A stretch of DNA of 64,000 nucleotides from JBFLYC01 sp040756735. Its GTDB lineage: Bacteria > Bacillota > DSM-16504 > Desulfitibacterales > Desulfitibacteraceae. A model generated the notes under the pieces. That model searched no databases, was not told where the DNA came from, and was given only the letters and a program-made list of their open reading frames with translations. The stretch spans positions 62,001-126,000 of the forward strand of contig JBFLYC010000006.1 in assembly GCA_040756735.1 (NCBI GenBank). Reading direction: 5' to 3'. Shown piece after piece: positions 1 to 8,875 of this stretch (positions are counted from its first letter, which is position 1; each line of letters begins with the position of its first letter). Position numbers and translations under genes: made by a program.

Positions 1-503
1 GCAATCAGGTTTGCCACCACCAAAAATTGTTCACCTGTATTAATGGTTATATGACCGTAGTTTGGCGGAATAAAAACCTTATCGTCTTTTTTGGCTTCTA
101 CGGCAATTACTTCCTCAACCTCATTATTCCGTCCATTGCGCTGTAAGAGAAAAATTGCTTCCCCTGATAATACTTCATAATACTCAGGATAGGTTTCCTT
201 ACAGGTGTTTTTTAACGGGTGAAAGTGTCCAATGGTTTTAATATACTCTTTTCCTACTTTTCCATGGTGCAATACCGTAATATCATACCGCAAATTATAT
301 TCTTTAAATAAGTCTTCATCTACTTTTTTGTATATGTTTCTATAGATATAGTATAAAGGCTTGTCATAGGGTTTGGCTGAATGATACAGCACCGGTAGTG
401 CATCTTTAATTGTTCGCATTTCAGGTTCGCTAGGATGAATTATTCCTTCGGCAAAGGCAAGTTGTCCCTTTTCCGTCAGAATAAAATCGGTACCCCATAT
501 CAT
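1..503 (-). CDS. Glucose-6-phosphate isomerase, cupin (archaeal) type, 3'-partial
   Basis: The protein would interconvert glucose-6-phosphate and fructose-6-phosphate using a metal held in a small cupin barrel, unlike the classical sugar-isomerase-fold Pgi. The reading frame starts at the ATG at 503 (MIWGTDF) and is open to the window edge, so the C-terminus is missing. The metal-binding signature is visible as GHFHP, then YYEVLSGEA about 15 residues on, and NYGHITIN near the end, which fits the HxH...E...H pattern of the GPI cupin family (PF06560). No neighbour in the window shares the operon. The family call is firm; physiological direction (glycolysis or gluconeogenesis) cannot be read from the sequence. 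Confidence 0.85.
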   Translation of the reverse strand, partial: MIWGTDFILTEKGQLAFAEGIIHPSEPEMRTIKDALPVLYHSAKPYDKPLYYIYRNIYKKVDEDLFKEYNLRYDITVLHHGKVGKEYIKTIGHFHPLKNTCKETYPEYYEVLSGEAIFLLQRNGRNNEVEEVIAVEAKKDDKVFIPPNYGHITINTGEQFLVVANLI

Positions 504-583
504 AGAAACTGCCTCCTTGGCAACCTGTATATTTAAAATAATTATATATTATCTTACTAGAAATTACAAAGCAAAACTATAAA

Positions 584-614
584 ATAACCAGCCCCGCGCC
601 AATGGGCTGGTTAT
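584..614 (-). terminator. Rho-independent terminator
   Basis: A perfect 11-bp stem (arms 584-594 and 604-614, 9-nt loop) is followed, reading on the minus strand, by a T-rich run. It lies just downstream of the small zinc-knuckle gene at 645-803 and probably ends its transcript before the upstream region of the isomerase gene. Confidence 0.75.
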
Positions 615-644
615 ACACATGGTTTTTGCGACATCTGCTAAGGA

Positions 645-803
645 CTACATTTTTATCATATTAGTGCTGCAGCATTCTTGTTCGATTGGTGAAGAGTTTC
701 CACATTCCTTACAGTAGAAGTTTCCTTGTCTGATTGTTGCTTTGCCGCAGCAGTAGTCTGGGAGTCTTGAGGTTTTACCGCATTGACTGCATACGTATGC
801 CAA
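645..803 (-). CDS. Small cysteine-rich zinc-ribbon protein, 52 aa
   Basis: This is a gene too short for most ORF callers. It begins with TTG at 803 behind a strong GGAGGTG ribosome-binding site at 811-817 and ends with TAG at 645-647. The 52-residue product carries CSQCG at the N-terminus, a CC pair, CKEC in the middle and another CC near the end, so it probably binds one or two zinc ions or a small metal cluster. It has no signal peptide or membrane segment. A dedicated terminator follows it, which supports a real monocistronic gene. I do not recognise the family beyond 'zinc-ribbon-like', and its function is unknown. Confidence 0.7.
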   Translation of the reverse strand: MAYVCSQCGKTSRLPDYCCGKATIRQGNFYCKECGNSSPIEQECCSTNMIKM

Positions 804-982
804 TCTTGTTCACCTCCGCAAATTCTAAAAACGTATTGTCTATAAAATACCCAATTTTTGCTAAAATTATTTAACTAAGTACAAAAGAATCTCAAAAACT
901 TTAAAATTCTTTAAACTAGAGAGTTTACATATATTTAATACATAGATAAACTGCATTAAACAAACAGACTGTGGAGGGGATT

Positions 983-2869
983 ATGAAGCTTTTAGAGGGG
1001 TTAAGGAAAGCTCAAGAAAAAGAGCAGCGGTTGAAATGGGAAGGAACTTTTTTTGAATATCTGCAGCTTGTACAGGAAAACCCACAAATAACCAGGCTGG
1101 CACAAGCTAGGATTTATGATATGGTTATTTCCCATGGCATAGATGAAAAGGTTGAAGGCACAAGGATATTTAAGTTTTTTATTTCTGATCTGTTTGGCTT
1201 GGAGGACACTCTAGAACAACTTGTTGAAGAGTATCTTCATGCTGCTGCAAGAGGTTTAGAAAGTAGACATCGTATACTTGTATTAATGGGTCCTGTTGGC
1301 AGTGGCAAATCTACTATCGTTAATTTGTTGAAAAGGGGTATGGAATTGTACACAAAGACCCAAGAGGGCGCTTTGTACGCTATTAAAGGCTGTCCCATGT
1401 ATGAGGAACCTCTGCATCTTGTGCCTGAGGAACTACGACAGAGCATCCAGAAACAATACGGTGTTCACATAGAAGGGAGTTTATGTCCATGGTGCCGGTT
1501 GATGGTTCAGCAAAATTATAATGGGCGTATTGAAGATGTACCTGTAGTGAGGATTGTTTTATCGGAGGCAGAGAGAAGAGGAATTGGTACGTTTAGTCCT
1601 TCTGATCCTAAGTCTCAGGACATATCAGAATTAACAGGCAGTATTGACTTTTCCACTATATGCAAATACGGTGCGGAATCAGACCCTAGGGCGTATCGTT
1701 TTGATGGAGAATTAAATAAAGCTAACAGGGGCTTAATGGAGTTTCAAGAGATTTTTAAGTTTGATGAAAGATTTCTTTATCATTTATTGAGCCTATCCCA
1801 AGAAGGCTGCTTTAAGGTAGGAAAATATGCGCTGATTTCAGCAGATGAGATGGTTATTGGTCATACAAACGAGGTAGAATATAAGAATTTTATCAGCAAT
1901 CCTAAAAACGAAGCGCTGAAGTCCAGGCTTTTTGTCATTCCTGTTCCTTATACATTAAAAGTATCAGAAGAGGTTAAGATCTATGAGAAATTGATCAGGC
2001 AAAGCCATATTGACCTTCATGTTGCGCCCCATACATTATGGGTGGTGGCAGTCTTTTCCATTCTTACTAGATTAAAACCATCCCTTAAACAGGGGGTGAC
2101 TCTTATTAAAAAAGTCAAGCTATATAATGGGGAGTACGTGGAAGGATTTAGTCAGTCTGATGTTAAAGAATTAAAAAGTGAGTTTCCCCATGAGGGAATG
2201 GAGGGTATTGACCCGCGTTTTGTGGTTAATGTGATTTCAACTGTTTTGGCTGCCCATGAGCTTCAGTGTGCAACCGGTCTTGATATGCTGAGTGGGTTAA
2301 AAAAAGCTTTGCTTAAACATCCTGGACTAGATAAAGAGCAGGTGGAGAAATACCTTGATTTGTTGTGGATTGCCTGGCAGGCATATGATGAATTAATAAA
2401 GAAACAGCTGCAAAGCGCCTTTACTCCTGCCTATGAAGGAATAGCTCATAGTCTTTTTAAAAATTATTTAAATAACATCATGAAATACTATGAGGTTGAG
2501 CCTTCCTATCAAGGGGAAACAGACCCTGTTGATGAGGGACTGATGAGGTCCATAGAGGAACATATGGGGGTAAGTGAAAATGCTAAGGGTTTTTTTCGTG
2601 AAGAACTCTATCTAAAGTACAGTTCTTTGATTAGAGATGGAAAATACCCAGATTTTGAATCTGCTGGCAGGCTAAAGGAGGCAATAGAACAAAACCTATT
2701 TAATAACTTTAAACAAATTATTAGGGTTAGACTGTCATCCTATGATGTTGGGCAGGATTATAACAACCATGCTGCTAATATCAAGGACATATTAATGACC
2801 AAGTTTGATTATTGCGAAATCTGTTCAGCAAAGATTTTAGATTACGCAGTTGGATTGCTAAGCGGGTGA
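983..2869 (+). CDS. prkA: PrkA family serine protein kinase / AAA+ ATPase
   Basis: A 628-residue protein of the PrkA/YeaG family (B. subtilis PrkA is about 631 aa): an N-terminal AAA+-like domain followed by a PrkA C-terminal kinase-like domain. The Walker A motif GPVGSGKST is at residues 103-111. I chose ATG 983 because the in-frame GTG at 971 lies within the ribosome-binding site GGAGGGG (973-979). In spore formers PrkA affects sporulation; in enterobacteria YeaG acts in nitrogen-starvation and stress responses together with YeaH. The usual partners yhbH and spoVR are 2.4 kb downstream, on the same strand but separated by foreign-looking genes. Confidence 0.93.
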   Translation: MKLLEGLRKAQEKEQRLKWEGTFFEYLQLVQENPQITRLAQARIYDMVISHGIDEKVEGTRIFKFFISDLFGLEDTLEQLVEEYLHAAARGLESRHRILVLMGPVGSGKSTIVNLLKRGMELYTKTQEGALYAIKGCPMYEEPLHLVPEELRQSIQKQYGVHIEGSLCPWCRLMVQQNYNGRIEDVPVVRIVLSEAERRGIGTFSPSDPKSQDISELTGSIDFSTICKYGAESDPRAYRFDGELNKANRGLMEFQEIFKFDERFLYHLLSLSQEGCFKVGKYALISADEMVIGHTNEVEYKNFISNPKNEALKSRLFVIPVPYTLKVSEEVKIYEKLIRQSHIDLHVAPHTLWVVAVFSILTRLKPSLKQGVTLIKKVKLYNGEYVEGFSQSDVKELKSEFPHEGMEGIDPRFVVNVISTVLAAHELQCATGLDMLSGLKKALLKHPGLDKEQVEKYLDLLWIAWQAYDELIKKQLQSAFTPAYEGIAHSLFKNYLNNIMKYYEVEPSYQGETDPVDEGLMRSIEEHMGVSENAKGFFREELYLKYSSLIRDGKYPDFESAGRLKEAIEQNLFNNFKQIIRVRLSSYDVGQDYNNHAANIKDILMTKFDYCEICSAKILDYAVGLLSG

Positions 2870-3003
2870 AAAGAGCAAAATGTTAATAGTAGGCGCCAAA
2901 TATAGTTCTTGCCTGACCCAATGAAGATAAATGCATGGGTAATTACTAACATTAACCTGAAATTATAAAGGATTATTTTAATAATCAAAAGGAGGTAATT
3001 TTC

Positions 3004-3603
3004 ATGAGTACAGAAAGGCTTTTGGCAGTAGCAAGGGGTCAGGAAAAGGCTGACCTGGTAGTTGTAAATGGCAGCATAGTGAATGTGTACACCGGTGAGA
3101 TTTACCCGGGGGGTAGCGGTCTGCGGCTTGTTCCGTCTCATATACCTTTTTCGCCGGGTCTTGAGACAAGCGGCGCTATTTTAAAATCCGATACAATTAT
3201 TGAAGCATTAAAAAGAGAGGATGCGGTGGGGCTTTCAGAAATTGTATCACCATACGTACTCTTTGGCCTGCCTGACCTGGCTAAATCCATGGAAGCGGCA
3301 AAGAAAATGAATAAATCCCTGCAAGGACACGCACCAGTGACATATGGAAAGGATTTATCAGCTTATTTGGCTTCAGGGGTTACCACAGATCATGAAGCCA
3401 TGAAAACTGAGGAAGCTCTGGATAGGGTTAGAAACGGTTGCTATCTGCTGATGAGGGAGAGCCCGGTGGCCCGGAACATGGCGGAATGTGTGAAGGCTGT
3501 AACAGAGCATAAAGTGGATCCTTCCATGATAAGTGTAGTTACTGATGACACACATGCGGTAGAACTGGTGGAAGAAGGTCATATGGACTTGAAAGCCGGT
3601 GGA
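3004..3603 (+). pseudogene. ade: Adenine deaminase, internally deleted and 3'-truncated
   Basis: The start is a normal adenine deaminase N-terminus (STERLLAVARGQEKADLVV, good AAAGGAGG site upstream). After about 37 residues it jumps to the later segment VPSHIPFSPGLETSGA, and the end of the recognisable match is VEEGHMD near residue 197. Intact Ade proteins are about 570-600 residues. The missing internal block includes the HxH metal-binding site of the amidohydrolase fold, and everything C-terminal is gone, so the product cannot be active. The frame runs on into antisense sequence of the sodium-channel gene and stops at 3750. The 3' breakpoint falls within a few bases of the channel stop codon (3604-3606). 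Confidence 0.85.
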
Positions 3604-4461
3604 TTACAACTTGTTTTTGTTTTGCTGGATAATTGTTTTAAGTTCTGCTATTTCTTTTCGAAGGAGCAGCAGTTCTTTTTTATGCTCATCGGAAACTGCT
3701 TCCCAGTTGTTTTTATGGTCTTTTGTGATGTCTTCTTTGTCACACTCTAAGAGATTGGCTTGGTGTACATTATTGACAATAACACCCACAAAGAGGTTGA
3801 TAATTACAAAAGTGCCAATCAGAATGAAACTTACAAAGTAAGCCCATGCCCAGGAAACCTCGGTTATTAATGGCCTCATTACACCACTGGCCCAAGATTC
3901 CAAAGTGACTACCTGAAAGAGAGTTAAAAGGGAAAGGTGTAATGATCCAAAGAATTCAGGAGCAGCTTCTGCAAAAAGAATTGTGCCTAATACCCCGAAG
4001 ATATAAAAAATCAGGCTCATGAGCAGCATGATATTGCCTAGAGATGGAATAGTATTAAGGAGAGCATTGACAAGTTTCTGCAAAGATGGAATTACAGATA
4101 CTGCTCTTAGAACTCTCAATAATCTTAAAATACGCAGAACTGAAATAAAATGAGCACCTGAAAACAAAAGGCTGCTTGCCACGATGATGAAATCAAAATT
4201 ATTCCAACCATTTCTAAAAAAGGCATACCAGGGTCTTGTGCCTATAATTCGCAAGGTTAATTCAATAGTAAAAAGCCACAATAATAAACGCTCGGACAAA
4301 TAAAACCATTGTTTATAAGGTTTATATATAGCAGGGTATGTTTCCAGTCCTATTATTACTGCATTGAGCAAGATAAGCCCTATGACAATATTGAAAAAAA
4401 AAGGGTGATTGACAATTGTTTCAATGGAGGAGGTTCTGGTTTTGACAGCTTCTGTTTGCAT
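3604..4461 (-). CDS. Voltage-gated sodium channel, BacNav (NaChBac) type
   Basis: A 285-residue single-domain six-helix channel. The S4 voltage sensor has arginines at positions 110, 113, 116 and 119 with three-residue spacing; the pore has the selectivity filter TLESWAS at residues 186-192, the same as in NaChBac. After S6 there is an acidic linker and a C-terminal heptad stretch (about 258-285) expected to form the four-helix bundle that assembles the tetramer. The ATG at 4461 has an AGAGGTGAT site. In alkaliphilic Bacillus such channels admit Na+ for pH homeostasis, motility and chemotaxis. It is transcribed against its neighbours, between an ade relic and uspA, and looks acquired. Confidence 0.93.
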   Translation of the reverse strand: MQTEAVKTRTSSIETIVNHPFFFNIVIGLILLNAVIIGLETYPAIYKPYKQWFYLSERLLLWLFTIELTLRIIGTRPWYAFFRNGWNNFDFIIVASSLLFSGAHFISVLRILRLLRVLRAVSVIPSLQKLVNALLNTIPSLGNIMLLMSLIFYIFGVLGTILFAEAAPEFFGSLHLSLLTLFQVVTLESWASGVMRPLITEVSWAWAYFVSFILIGTFVIINLFVGVIVNNVHQANLLECDKEDITKDHKNNWEAVSDEHKKELLLLRKEIAELKTIIQQNKNKL

Positions 4462-4511
4462 TAAGAATCACCTCTTACTCTTAAATTTAAATTAATTATC
4501 TAAGCTTTTCC

Positions 4512-4540
4512 AGTTTAACAAAAAATATTTCCTTTTGCAA
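4512..4540 (-). promoter_or_regulatory. Possible sigma-A promoter of the sodium channel gene
   Basis: On the minus strand TTGCAA (4540-4535) is followed after 17 bp by TAAACT (4517-4512), about 50 bp before the channel start codon. The match is only moderate. Confidence 0.4.
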
Positions 4541-4639
4541 AATGAAAAAAATTAGTCGCTTAAAAGGGTTTTACATAACAGATAGCAAATAATAAGAAAA
4601 CCAGTTAATTAACATATCAATGGGTAGGTGATACTAAAA

Positions 4640-5080
4640 ATGTTTGAGAAAATTCTGTTTCCCACAGCAGGTTCAGCCCTTGCGGAAAAAATTGCAGAGG
4701 TGATTGTAAAATTAATCAAAGAAAAGCCTGATAGGCAGGTCACCATTTTGAATGTGGTTCAAGGATATCAAGTTCCTGGTGAAGTTGAATTTGAAATGGA
4801 AGCAAAGGGTGTGCATTTAGATGACTTTATACAAAAAAATGTTGAAGCATCAATAGGTAAAGCTGTTGAGATTTTTAAGAACAATGGGGTTCCCTATACG
4901 GTAGAGATAAAAATGGGGGACCCAGTCAAGAATATTGTTGAGACTGCCAAAAATATGGAGTGTGATTTAGTGGTTATAGGATATCATGGAGAGACAACTT
5001 TAACTGATTTTATATTTAAAGGAAACACCATGTCCAGGATCATTGACGAATGTGTGTCTCCAGTAATGGTAATTAAATAG
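4640..5080 (+). CDS. Universal stress protein, UspA family
   Basis: A 146-residue single Usp domain: MFEKILFPTAG at the N-terminus and VVIGYHG...FKGNT...SPVMVIK at the C-terminus, the Usp nucleotide-binding loop, though with ten rather than nine residues between the second and third glycines. ATG 4640 is preferred to GTG 4628, which overlaps the GGTGAT ribosome-binding site. Usp proteins dimerise, often bind ATP and aid survival during starvation or stress. Its place beside the sodium channel and inside the prkA cluster suggests a stress-linked role, which is inference only. Confidence 0.88.
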   Translation: MFEKILFPTAGSALAEKIAEVIVKLIKEKPDRQVTILNVVQGYQVPGEVEFEMEAKGVHLDDFIQKNVEASIGKAVEIFKNNGVPYTVEIKMGDPVKNIVETAKNMECDLVVIGYHGETTLTDFIFKGNTMSRIIDECVSPVMVIK

Positions 5081-5126
5081 CCTTGTGACAGCAAATAAGC
5101 ACAGTAATTGATCACTGAAAACTGTT

Positions 5127-5174
5127 GGGGCAGGTTGGCCTTTTTCACGGGTAACTCCTGCTCTTTATTTTTTT
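5127..5174 (+). terminator. Probable terminator after uspA
   Basis: GGGGCAGG (5127-5134) can pair, with two wobbles, with CCTGCTCT (5157-5164), followed by a long T-rich tract. The loop is large, so the call is moderate. Confidence 0.5.
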
Positions 5175-5253
5175 GTTTAAGGGTTAAGAGTACAAGGTTA
5201 AACACATACATTTATTTAATAGGAAATGAACCGGTTTGGTTGAGGTGGGCAAT

Positions 5254-6423
5254 ATGAGAAGTTGTAAGTTAATTAAAGAGGATTGGAGCCTATATAAAAA
5301 AATATTTTTGGATGAGAAAAGGCACAGAGAAAGAGTAATTGCTGCTTTAAAGAAAAACTTGGCTGACATAATCAGTCATGAAAACTTAATACTTGATCGG
5401 GATAAAAAAATATTCAGAATTCCTGTCAGAACCCTGCAAGAATTCTATTTTAAATATGATTATGAACAGGAGAAATTTTTTGGCCAAGGGTGTGGCAGCG
5501 AGCAAGAAGGGGATATCCTAGACCAAGATGTAAGCTGTAGGAGGCAATTTGTGCAAACAGCTCAAGGTGTTGGTATGTCTCCTGGTATTGATTTTAATGA
5601 GATGGAGATATGCATAGAAGATTTGGAAAAGGCTTTACTTGAAGATCTGAGGCTGCCAAATTTCACTGAAAAAGAAAAAAGTAAAACTACTTTTTTATCC
5701 CCTGACTTGTCTAATATAGCCAGCAATGGTTCCATGAGCCAAGTAGACAAAAGGAGGACTCTTTTGGAAAGCATTAAAAGAGTCCGTCTAAAGGGTGGCC
5801 TTGAATTGGATCATATTTTGCCGGAAGATTTAAGGTATAGGGTGTGGAATGAAAAAGAAGAGGTGGTTTCATCAGCTGTGGTCTTAGCTATGATGGATGT
5901 GTCCGGTTCCATGGGGCCCTTTGAAAAATATATAGCCAGGAGTTTTTTTTATTGGATGCTTCGTCTGCTGCGTTTAAATTATTCGGAAGTGGAGATCGTA
6001 TTCTTGGCGCATCATACCATGGCTAAACGAGTAAATGAAGGTGATTTTTTTTCAAAAGGAGAAAGCGGGGGAACCAGGTGTTCTTCAGTTTACCAACTGG
6101 CCTTGGAAATCATTGATAAAGAATATAACCCATCCAAGTATAATGTTTATGCCTTTCATTTTTCCGATGGGGATAATCTCCCTTCTGATAACACAAAATG
6201 TCTCGAATTAATGGCTCAGTTGATAGCCAAATGCAGCTTGGTAGGTTATGGAGAAATAATAAATCCTTATTTTAAGAACGGGGTACATTTGGCTGATGTG
6301 TATGCTGCTGCATTTAAAAAGAAGCCAGGTTTTTGCAGCATTATAATTAAAGACAGGAGTGGCATTTATGCTGCTTTGAAGGCTTTTTTTCGGGTTAGAG
6401 GTGGAAAGTATGAAAGAGCTTGA
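5254..6423 (+). CDS. yhbH: YhbH/YeaH family protein with vWA domain (DUF444)
   Basis: A 389-residue DUF444 protein. The C-terminal half carries a von Willebrand A metal-binding motif, MDVSGSMGPF (around residue 214), and a later YAFHFSDGDN segment. ATG 5254 sits behind GAGGTGG (5242-5248); the in-frame TTG at 5236 has no proper site. YhbH is a sporulation-associated partner of PrkA, and enterobacterial YeaH works with YeaG. The stop codon overlaps the start of spoVR by 14 nt, so the two are translationally coupled. Confidence 0.92.
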   Translation: MRSCKLIKEDWSLYKKIFLDEKRHRERVIAALKKNLADIISHENLILDRDKKIFRIPVRTLQEFYFKYDYEQEKFFGQGCGSEQEGDILDQDVSCRRQFVQTAQGVGMSPGIDFNEMEICIEDLEKALLEDLRLPNFTEKEKSKTTFLSPDLSNIASNGSMSQVDKRRTLLESIKRVRLKGGLELDHILPEDLRYRVWNEKEEVVSSAVVLAMMDVSGSMGPFEKYIARSFFYWMLRLLRLNYSEVEIVFLAHHTMAKRVNEGDFFSKGESGGTRCSSVYQLALEIIDKEYNPSKYNVYAFHFSDGDNLPSDNTKCLELMAQLIAKCSLVGYGEIINPYFKNGVHLADVYAAAFKKKPGFCSIIIKDRSGIYAALKAFFRVRGGKYERA

Positions 6424-7585
6424 CAAGAGAATAGATATAATTGAAGAGACCGCCAGAAATCTGGGTCTGGATTTTTTCCCTACCTATTTTGAATTATGCT
6501 CCCCGCAAGTTATTCATGCTTTTGTATCGTATGGAGTTCCAACCAGGTTCAGACACTGGTCTTTTGGGAAAAGCTTTTTTAAACTACAGTTTAACTATGA
6601 CTTGAGGATTGAAAGAATCTATGAACTGGTGGTCAATTCGAATCCTTGTTATGCTTATATCATGGAAAATAATTCACTGCTGCTGCAGTCACTGGTTGTT
6701 GCCCATGTGTTGGCTCACAGCGATTTTTTCAAAAATAATATTTTTTTTGCTGCTTCAGATCGTCAGATTTTAAATACCATGGCCATACACCAGGAAAGAA
6801 TTAAACTTTATGAAGAAAAATACGGTTTTGATAAAGTAGAAAAAACCCTTGATGCTGTATTTGCCCTGCGTAATAATATATTGCCATCTATTCAAGGCGA
6901 CTTGCTGACTTTTTTATGTGTCCACAGTAAAGCATTGGAAGACTGGCAAAGGGATATCATTGCCATATTTAAAAAAGAGCTGGAGTATTTTCTCCCTTTA
7001 CGGGATACCAAAATAATCAATGAGGGTTGGGCCACTTACTGGCACTCAAAGATTATGAAGAAATTGCCATTAAGTACTGGTGAGCAAATAGAATTTGCCA
7101 GGCTGCAGGGGATTTTACTGCAGAACAGCAAATTTGCTTTAAATCCATATGTAATTGGTTTTAAAATGTTTACCCATATTGAAAGCACTTATGGTTGCCA
7201 TGAAGTCTTTAAAGTGCGTTCAAATGAAAGAGATATATCCCTTTTTAGAAACTACTTGGATGAGGATTTGGCAAAAAAACTGTCATTGTATATGTACGGC
7301 CGAAGAGGAGATAGTTGGACTATTATTGAAACTCAATGGCAAAAAGTAAGGGATGGAATTGTGGACAGCTTGATAAATGGGGGTTTCCCTATCATAAAGG
7401 CATTAGATAATAACTATCAAAAAACAGGTGGACTCTATTTATTCCACTGCAGAGACAAAAAAGATTTAGATTTGTACTATCTGGAAAATACTTTGAAACA
7501 TATACATTTTCTTTGGGGTGAAAAGGTCTATCTTGAAACTGTTGTAAAAAAAGAAAAAAAAGTGTTTTCCTATAAAGGTGATTAA
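6410..7585 (+). CDS. spoVR: SpoVR family stage V sporulation protein
   Basis: A 391-residue SpoVR/YcgB family protein (the B. subtilis protein is about 468 aa). It contains the conserved NEGWATYWH-type segment (EGWATYWHSKIM, about residue 205) and the NPYVIGFKMF segment. The start at ATG 6410 follows AGAGGTGG, inside the end of yhbH; the in-frame GTG at 6401 is within that site. SpoVR is needed for normal spore cortex formation in B. subtilis. With prkA and yhbH it forms a widely conserved trio; here it is directly coupled to yhbH. Confidence 0.92.
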   Translation: MKELDKRIDIIEETARNLGLDFFPTYFELCSPQVIHAFVSYGVPTRFRHWSFGKSFFKLQFNYDLRIERIYELVVNSNPCYAYIMENNSLLLQSLVVAHVLAHSDFFKNNIFFAASDRQILNTMAIHQERIKLYEEKYGFDKVEKTLDAVFALRNNILPSIQGDLLTFLCVHSKALEDWQRDIIAIFKKELEYFLPLRDTKIINEGWATYWHSKIMKKLPLSTGEQIEFARLQGILLQNSKFALNPYVIGFKMFTHIESTYGCHEVFKVRSNERDISLFRNYLDEDLAKKLSLYMYGRRGDSWTIIETQWQKVRDGIVDSLINGGFPIIKALDNNYQKTGGLYLFHCRDKKDLDLYYLENTLKHIHFLWGEKVYLETVVKKEKKVFSYKGD

Positions 7586-7619
7586 TTCTCAAAAATAGTT
7601 TTAACGCCTAGATTATTCT

Positions 7620-7647
7620 TTGCTACACAGGATTAATGTTGTATAAT
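7620..7647 (+). promoter_or_regulatory. Sigma-A type promoter for hisC
   Basis: TTGCTA (7620-7625), 16-bp spacer, perfect TATAAT (7642-7647), about 65 bp before the hisC start. Confidence 0.6.
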
Positions 7648-7711
7648 GAACCTTAACATACCATGAATTTGTTATACATAGGGATGCATTAAATGATTAG
7701 GAGTGATGTCA

Positions 7712-8812
7712 GTGTCTAATAATATTTCTTTTCGCGAAAATATTTTGCAAATCAAACCTTATGTTCCAGGTAAACCCATAGAGTATGTACAAAGAGAGTT
7801 CGGCCTGACAGATGTAATTAAACTTGCTTCCAATGAAAATCCATTGGGGCCTTCACCCAAGGCTATTAAGGCTATGCAAGAGGCTGCAGTCAAAATGAAT
7901 TTGTATCCCGACGGATATTGTACAGATCTACGTACCATGGTAGCCGAAGAATTAGATGTGCCGGAGAATTATTTGATTTTTGGTAACGGATCAGATGAAG
8001 TTATCAGGCTTATTGGTCAAACCTTTATTAGACCAGGGGACGAAATAGTGGTAGCTGATCCAAGCTTTGTCGAGTATGATTTTGTTTGTTATTTGCTTGG
8101 TGGTAATTTAATTAAAATTCCAGTGGAAAACTTTACTCATAACTTACGGCAAATGGCCCAGGCCATAACAGATAAGACCAAAATAGTATTTATCTGCAAT
8201 CCAAACAACCCTACCGGCACTATGGTTACATCCAGTGAGGTGGAAGAATTTTTGAGTAAGGTTCCCGATCATGTTCTGGTAGTGTTTGATGAAGCTTATT
8301 ATGAGTATGTGGACGATGAGACATATCCTGATAGCCTTGGATATATTAAAAAGGGTAGAAATAATATCATTGCTTTAAGGACTTTTTCCAAAATTCATGG
8401 ACTTGCCGGTCTGCGGTTAGGTTATGGAATAGCTGTTCCCGAGCTAATCCAACTTATACAGCGAACCAAGGAACCTTTTAATGCCAATTTAATGGCCCAG
8501 GTTGCAGCCATGGCAAGCCTCCAGGATAAGGAACACTTGCTCAGAAGCAGGGATACTAACAAAAAGGGTAAAGAGTATTTGTACAAGTCTTTTACTGAAA
8601 TGGGTTTAGAATATATTCCTACCCAGGGCAATTTTATGATGGTCAACATTTCTAGACACTCTCAAGAGGTTTTTGTAGAAATGCAAAAACGGGGAGTTAT
8701 TGTCCGTACCGGTGATATTTTCGGTCTTGACAATTTTATAAGAGTCACTATTGGCACACAGGAGCAAAATGAAAGGTTCATCAATGTTTTAAAGGAAATA
8801 TTAAGAACCTAA
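7712..8812 (+). CDS. hisC: Histidinol-phosphate aminotransferase family (HisC)
   Basis: A fold-type I PLP aminotransferase of 366 residues. Visible signatures are ASNENPLGPSP near the N-terminus, CNPNNPTG, VVFDEAYYEY, and the PLP-lysine segment TFSKIHGLAGLRLGYG. GTG 7712 gives an 8-nt spacing from AGGAG (7699-7703); GTG 7703 and ATG 7706 are too close to it. The enzyme transaminates imidazole-acetol phosphate in histidine synthesis, and family members often also serve tyrosine and phenylalanine synthesis. It stands alone, with its own promoter and terminator and no his operon nearby, so its main substrate is uncertain. Confidence 0.87.
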   Translation: MSNNISFRENILQIKPYVPGKPIEYVQREFGLTDVIKLASNENPLGPSPKAIKAMQEAAVKMNLYPDGYCTDLRTMVAEELDVPENYLIFGNGSDEVIRLIGQTFIRPGDEIVVADPSFVEYDFVCYLLGGNLIKIPVENFTHNLRQMAQAITDKTKIVFICNPNNPTGTMVTSSEVEEFLSKVPDHVLVVFDEAYYEYVDDETYPDSLGYIKKGRNNIIALRTFSKIHGLAGLRLGYGIAVPELIQLIQRTKEPFNANLMAQVAAMASLQDKEHLLRSRDTNKKGKEYLYKSFTEMGLEYIPTQGNFMMVNISRHSQEVFVEMQKRGVIVRTGDIFGLDNFIRVTIGTQEQNERFINVLKEILRT

Positions 8813-8832
8813 CCTGAAGGTTAGGTTCTTTA
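8803..8832 (+). terminator. Terminator overlapping the hisC stop codon
   Basis: A perfect 12-bp stem (8803-8814 and 8819-8830) with a 4-nt loop. The hisC stop codon (8810-8812) lies in the left arm. The T tract after it is short. Confidence 0.65.
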
Positions 8833-8875
8833 AATATTAGTACTATATGTGAATGTTTGGGTTAGGAGGTTTTTC

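Noticed and set aside
3604..3750. Extension of the ade reading frame past residue 200
   Set aside because: It is antisense to the sodium channel C-terminus and encodes Phe/Cys-rich residues unlike adenine deaminase; it is only read-through of a truncated gene.
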